DNA of 25,414 bases from Elusimicrobia bacterium HGW-Elusimicrobia-2. Its GTDB lineage: Bacteria > CG03. Below are positions 22,350 through 25,414 of this stretch, piece by piece. The stretch lies in assembly GCA_002841685.1 (NCBI GenBank), contig PHAM01000027.1:1-25414 (forward strand). Direction: 5' to 3'. How positions within the stretch are numbered: position 1 is the stretch's first letter; each line of letters begins with the position of its first letter. The position numbers and the translations under genes are program-made. The notes below the pieces were generated by a model. It searched no databases and was not told where the DNA came from. It worked only from the letters and a program-made list of their open reading frames with translations.

Positions 22350-23547
22350 CGGGATATGCTTTTATTCTGCCTATTTCAGGGAGTTTGCCGACGATGGGCG
22401 CGGCATAATCAATAAAGGCGCGCGTCACATCGTTTCCCGATCGGGAAATGAAATTAGCCGGCATTTCTTTTGTTTCTTTCGCCACATCCTTAAGCGGAAC
22501 CCTCTCGTAATAAACAGAGTATTTTCTGCCTTTCCGGCGTCTTATGGCTATTGAACCGTCAATGTCGCCCGAAAGCGCTGTTTTCACGGCGGTTATTCCG
22601 ACCGCGCGGGCCTCGGCGGCGTCGGCGGCGGAGACACTGCCCGGGAAAGACCTCTGTATATAACCGAAGGTGTCGGCACGGACGCGGCTTATGGATGTCT
22701 TGGCCTTTATTTCGGCGGCGAGAAGATCTCCCAAAGCCCCCGAACCGCTAAGCTGGGCATTGCCGTGAGCATCCACTTCCTTTATGAATTTGCTCGCTAT
22801 GGGAATGCCTTTGCTGTCGGAAATACCCTCCGAAACAGCGACGACACAACGCCCTAATTTTTTATAAACTTTTTTGACATCATCCACGAATTTCTTCAAG
22901 CTGAAAGGCCTTTCGGGAAAATATATCAGATGCGGGCCGTCATCCTTATAGACTCTGGCCAGCGCCGAGGCGGCTGTGAGAAAACCCGCGTGACGGCCCA
23001 TTATGATGTCTATTTTCACCCCTGGAAGAGCCCTGTTGTCGAGATTGTCGCCCATGAGGGCGCAGGCCACGAAACGCGCCGCCGACCCGAAGCCGGGTGT
23101 GTGGTCGTTTTCACGAAGATCATTGTCTATGGTTTTGGGGATGTGGAAACAGCGCAGCTCGTAATTTTTTCTACGCGCCTCGCTGTTTATTATGTGCACC
23201 GTCTCGGCCGAATCATTGCCGCCTATGTAGAAGAAGTATCTCACGCCGTATTTGTGCAGAACGCCGAATATTTTTTTACAATCGTCCGCTGTGGGTTTTT
23301 TCCTGACCGTACCCAGAGCCGAAGAGGGCGTGGCGGCGATCTTCAAAAGATTTTCTTTTGTTTCCTTTCCCAGGTTTACAAGATCCTCCTCAAGGATGCC
23401 CTTTATGCCGTGTACAGCGCCGAGGATAGATCTTATCTCTTTGTGCTTTTTAGCTTCAAGGACGGCTCCTGCAAGGCTCTGGTTTATCACCATCGACGGC
23501 CCGCCGCTCTGCGCTATCAGCATATTACCGGAAACGTTCTTTTTCAT
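22333..23547 (-). CDS. 6-phosphofructokinase, probably PPi-dependent
   Basis: 404 residues from the ATG at 23547; a longer frame from 23676 would run into accA and has no conserved residues. GGND at 109-112 replaces the GGDG of ATP-using enzymes, and PKTIDND (137-143) has Lys where the ATP type has Gly. Both are the accepted marks of pyrophosphate-dependent enzymes, which work reversibly in glycolysis and gluconeogenesis. MGRHAGF (183-189) binds substrate. It is 16 bases downstream of accA and overlaps the phosphatase gene. Use of PPi is inferred from these residues, not measured. Confidence 0.92.
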   Translation of the reverse strand: MKKNVSGNMLIAQSGGPSMVINQSLAGAVLEAKKHKEIRSILGAVHGIKGILEEDLVNLGKETKENLLKIAATPSSALGTVRKKPTADDCKKIFGVLHKYGVRYFFYIGGNDSAETVHIINSEARRKNYELRCFHIPKTIDNDLRENDHTPGFGSAARFVACALMGDNLDNRALPGVKIDIIMGRHAGFLTAASALARVYKDDGPHLIYFPERPFSLKKFVDDVKKVYKKLGRCVVAVSEGISDSKGIPIASKFIKEVDAHGNAQLSGSGALGDLLAAEIKAKTSISRVRADTFGYIQRSFPGSVSAADAAEARAVGITAVKTALSGDIDGSIAIRRRKGRKYSVYYERVPLKDVAKETKEMPANFISRSGNDVTRAFIDYAAPIVGKLPEIGRIKAYPVAKKK

Positions 23548-23563
23548 ATCAGCCCCCCTGCCT

Positions 23564-24502
23564 TTAAGTTTTGAATTCGCCCATCTGTCTGAATTTTTTA
23601 TACCTGTGTTCTGAATAATTCCTTTTTTTATTAATCGCCTCAAGAGCCGCCGCAAGGCTCTTTGAGAGTATCTCAAACTGCTTCGGCGGATTGAGATGCG
23701 CGCCGCCCATGGGTTCGGAGACGATCTCGTCTATCACGCCCAGCTTCAGAAGGTCCTGCGCGGTGAGTTTGAGGACCTTCGCGGCTTCTTCCGCCTTGGA
23801 AGCGTCCCTGAAAAGGATTGACGCGCAGCCCTCGGGTGATATGACCGAATACACGGAATTCGCCAGCATCATCATGTGATTGCTCACACCCAGAGCCAGA
23901 GCACCGCCAGAGCCGCCCTCGCCTATGACAACGGCAATAACTGGGATCTGCAATTGCATCATCTCTTCAAGGTTCACGGCTATGGCCCTTGCCTGCCCTC
24001 TCTCCTCGGCTCCGATGCCCGGATACGCGCCGGGCGTGTCAATAAATGTGAATAGTGGGAGCGAGAATTTTTCGGCGAGTTTCATTATTCGCAGCGCTTT
24101 ACGGTAACCTTCCGGCTGGGGCATGCCGAAATTGCGTTTTAATTTTTCGGCTGTTGTTTTCCCTTTTTCCTGGCCTATGACGGCGCATCTGATACCGTTA
24201 AACTCGGCGAGACCGCCGATTATAGCGGCGTCGTCGGCGAACAATCTGTCGCCATGAAGCTCAATAAAATTCGTGAACATGCCCGCGAGATAATCGCTGA
24301 AAAGCGGCCTCAGCGGATGGCGGGCCAGCTGCACCCTCTGGAAAGGGCTGAGATTCGTGAATATTTTCCGCCGTGTTTTTGAAAGTTTTTCCCTGAGGGC
24401 GGTTATTTCCTTTTCATTTTTAATCGGATTGACTTCAAGGCCCTTGATTTTTTTCTCTATCTTTAACAGCGGTTTTTCAAATTCAGGCGAAAGCTCGCTC
24501 AT
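23564..24502 (-). CDS. accA: Acetyl-CoA carboxylase carboxyltransferase subunit alpha
   Basis: Transfers the carboxyl group from carboxybiotin to acetyl-CoA, making malonyl-CoA for the fab genes on the left of the window. 312 residues, full length. Signatures: N-terminal helical section, LHGDR, the VIGQEKG strand, FGMPQPEGYRKA, FIDTPGAYPG, IGEGGSGGALALG, and SVISPEGCASILF. The matching beta subunit gene accD is not in this window. It starts six bases after the outer-membrane protein gene and precedes the phosphofructokinase, so malonyl-CoA supply and glycolysis may be co-regulated. Confidence 0.97.
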   Translation of the reverse strand: MSELSPEFEKPLLKIEKKIKGLEVNPIKNEKEITALREKLSKTRRKIFTNLSPFQRVQLARHPLRPLFSDYLAGMFTNFIELHGDRLFADDAAIIGGLAEFNGIRCAVIGQEKGKTTAEKLKRNFGMPQPEGYRKALRIMKLAEKFSLPLFTFIDTPGAYPGIGAEERGQARAIAVNLEEMMQLQIPVIAVVIGEGGSGGALALGVSNHMMMLANSVYSVISPEGCASILFRDASKAEEAAKVLKLTAQDLLKLGVIDEIVSEPMGGAHLNPPKQFEILSKSLAAALEAINKKRNYSEHRYKKFRQMGEFKT

Positions 24503-24508
24503 TGTCTT

Positions 24509-25249
24509 TTAGAATGCCCCTCTGTAAAGTATGGAAAAAGTCCGCTGCTGCTGCTTATCAAGTTCTATGCGGCCTGCTTCGGAGATGTTCTCAAAAGACA
24601 GCATGAACTGCAGCCCGTCGACGACCTCATATTTTGCCCCGGCGTTCATACGGCAGAGATTCCGCCCCTGGCCCAGGTTAACAGCCTCATAATACAAACC
24701 CACCCTTGACGGTGTGTAGTTGAATCCGGCGAAACCGCCGAGTTTATCCATAAAACCATGTTCGGGGTCGCGGTCTTTGTTATTGTAATTCGTGCCTCCT
24801 GTCAGATAGAGATTCGGCAGAATGAGCTCTTTGGACATGACAAGGAAAGCGCCGAGAGCGTCTCTTGAATATTCTTTTTCCGAGTTATCCCATTCATAAC
24901 CCTGCGCGTCATAGCCCAGAGCCACCGCCGGCATGAGAACGCTTTCTCTGAAAAGATCGAGCTTAAGATATAGAGAGGGATCACGCCCGTGTATCGTCTC
25001 AGAACCGATGAGATTGGCGATGTCCCATGAAAAACCCACGTTCATTCCCTGCAGCACACCGAAGACGGAGCGGGTCAGCATGCCCCCGTAGTTATAAACC
25101 CGGAACGACATATTGTACTCGCCGTAATTGAGGCACTCGCCGCTGGGTATATATATGATGCGCTCGGAATTTCCGGCGCACTCACTGCGCTGGGGAGCTC
25201 CTAAAAACAGCAGCGCGATAACAGAACCCAAAAACAATTTATTTTTCAT
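24509..25249 (-). CDS. Predicted outer-membrane beta-barrel protein
   Basis: 246 residues from the ATG at 25249, set by a strong GGAGGTGA Shine-Dalgarno five bases away; an upstream ATG would add 15 residues before the signal peptide. Signal peptide: Lys-Asn-Lys, hydrophobic core LFLGSVIALLFLG, cleavage likely near ECAG. The mature part is rich in Tyr, Gly, Asn and alternating hydrophobics, and the last residue is Phe, typical of outer-membrane barrels. The exact family is not recognised; it has some feel of the YjbH/DUF-type barrels seen in uncultivated phyla. It leads the operon containing accA. Confidence 0.72.
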   Translation of the reverse strand: MKNKLFLGSVIALLFLGAPQRSECAGNSERIIYIPSGECLNYGEYNMSFRVYNYGGMLTRSVFGVLQGMNVGFSWDIANLIGSETIHGRDPSLYLKLDLFRESVLMPAVALGYDAQGYEWDNSEKEYSRDALGAFLVMSKELILPNLYLTGGTNYNNKDRDPEHGFMDKLGGFAGFNYTPSRVGLYYEAVNLGQGRNLCRMNAGAKYEVVDGLQFMLSFENISEAGRIELDKQQQRTFSILYRGAF

Positions 25250-25254
25250 AAAAT

Positions 25255-25262
25255 TCACCTCC
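25255..25262 (-). promoter_or_regulatory. Shine-Dalgarno of the minus-strand operon's first gene
   Basis: The minus strand reads GGAGGTGA, near-perfect complementarity to the 3' end of 16S rRNA, five bases before the ATG at 25249. It decides the start against the upstream in-frame ATG at 25294. Confidence 0.85.
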
Positions 25263-25272
25263 ATGTTTTTTA

Positions 25273-25301
25273 ATTCTATAAATATACTCGCCAAGAGTAA
25301 A
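25273..25301 (-). promoter_or_regulatory. Candidate promoter of the minus-strand operon
   Basis: On the minus strand TTTACT (25296-25301) and TAGAAT (25273-25278) are spaced by exactly 17 bases, 4/6 and 5/6 matches to consensus. It lies about 24 bases upstream of the ATG of the outer-membrane protein gene. Just upstream is the perfect dyad at 25305-25327. Confidence 0.55.
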
Positions 25302-25304
25302 GAC

Positions 25305-25327
25305 TTAAATGACTGTATGTCATTTAA
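25305..25327. promoter_or_regulatory. Perfect 9-5-9 dyad, candidate operator
   Basis: TTAAATGAC (25305-25313) and GTCATTTAA (25319-25327) are perfect inverted repeats around TGTAT. The dyad ends four bases upstream of the -35 box, the usual place for an activator. The half-site resembles those of dimeric HTH regulators; CRP-like proteins are one option. The regulator is unknown. Confidence 0.55.
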
Positions 25328-25328
25328 A

Positions 25329-25375
25329 AATCAAAAGTGAACCGTTTTTGTTAGATTTAAGAATCAAAAGTGAAC
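25329..25375. repeat. Tandemly arranged 14-bp direct repeats
   Basis: AATCAAAAGTGAAC occurs at 25329-25342 and 25362-25375, a 33-base step. Repeated short ends of this kind are found at the termini of IS21-like elements, but no transposase is in the window. It could also be a pair of regulator sites. The window edge prevents a decision. Confidence 0.5.
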
Positions 25376-25382
25376 TCTTTAT

Positions 25383-25410
25383 TTTCCCCCTTTTTGATAA
25401 AAGGGGGAAA
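25383..25410. repeat. Perfect 12-bp hairpin, REP-like
   Basis: TTTCCCCCTTTT (25383-25394) and AAAAGGGGGAAA (25399-25410) pair perfectly around TGAT. On either strand the stem has long T/A sections, so it may serve as a bidirectional terminator. Similar C5/G5 palindromes are common as dispersed repeats in uncultivated bacterial genomes. It is the last recognisable structure before the window edge. Confidence 0.5.
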
Positions 25411-25414
25411 CCGA

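Noticed and set aside
22930-23574. 214-codon plus-strand ORF opposite the phosphofructokinase gene
   Set aside because: It lies fully antisense to a gene with clear catalytic motifs and has no recognisable domain.
23548-23676. N-terminal extension of the phosphofructokinase to 23676
   Set aside because: It overlaps the 3' end of accA and encodes an Arg/Lys-rich stretch not found in the family; the ATG at 23547 starts just before the conserved IAQSGGP segment.
25329-25375. CRISPR array
   Set aside because: There are only two 14-bp copies, the repeat is too short and there are no cas genes.

Overview
The window is bacterial chromosome from a Gram-negative-type cell. Evidence for an outer membrane is three predicted outer-membrane or surface proteins: a PorV-like barrel, a C-terminal-Phe barrel and a large secreted Kelch protein. 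Housekeeping genes are moderately GC-rich, and several starts are TTG or GTG. A PPi-type phosphofructokinase with acetate kinase points to a fermentative, energy-thrifty metabolism. The mix of FlgD-like C-terminal domains, PorV/TPR proteins and condensed operons resembles uncultivated lineages such as Elusimicrobiota or Omnitrophota. That placement is inference; no rRNA or marker tree is available here.

Left part (1-7100, + strand). After an AT-rich gene remnant comes a tightly packed run: ndk, ackA, rpmF, plsX, fabD, then an AT-rich two-gene insert of unknown function (about 4081-5260), then fabG, acpP and rnc. It joins nucleotide and acetyl-phosphate metabolism, phospholipid and fatty-acid initiation, a ribosomal protein and RNase III. 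The condensing enzymes fabH and fabF, often found in such clusters, are absent here.

Middle (7116-9339, + strand). An ABC-2 type ATPase and permease are translationally coupled to a secreted TPR-like protein.

Regulatory and surface operon (promoter about 9359; genes 9420-19867, + strand). Order: an HTH-REC regulator with reversed domain order; a Cache-domain histidine kinase that has lost its dimerisation/phosphoacceptor domain; a soluble REC-GAF-HisKA-HATPase kinase; a 1394-residue secreted Kelch/Fn3/FlgD-like protein; a lone REC protein; a PorV-like barrel with a TPR tail; and a membrane-spanning TPR/coiled-coil protein. Most genes overlap by ATGA-type junctions or are a few bases apart, so signalling and envelope parts are probably co-expressed. 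A roughly 123-bp palindromic element sits in frame inside the signal-peptide region of the Kelch gene. This is the most unusual feature of the window.

A gene-free convergent gap (19868-20360) separates this from a minus-strand operon. In transcription order (25249 down to 20361) that operon is: outer-membrane barrel, accA, PPi-phosphofructokinase, inositol-phosphatase family enzyme, and a PilZ plus cyclic-nucleotide-binding protein. It has a plausible promoter with a perfect 9-5-9 dyad just upstream. The right edge carries a 14-bp direct repeat pair and a 12-bp perfect hairpin that look like intergenic or mobile-element sequence.
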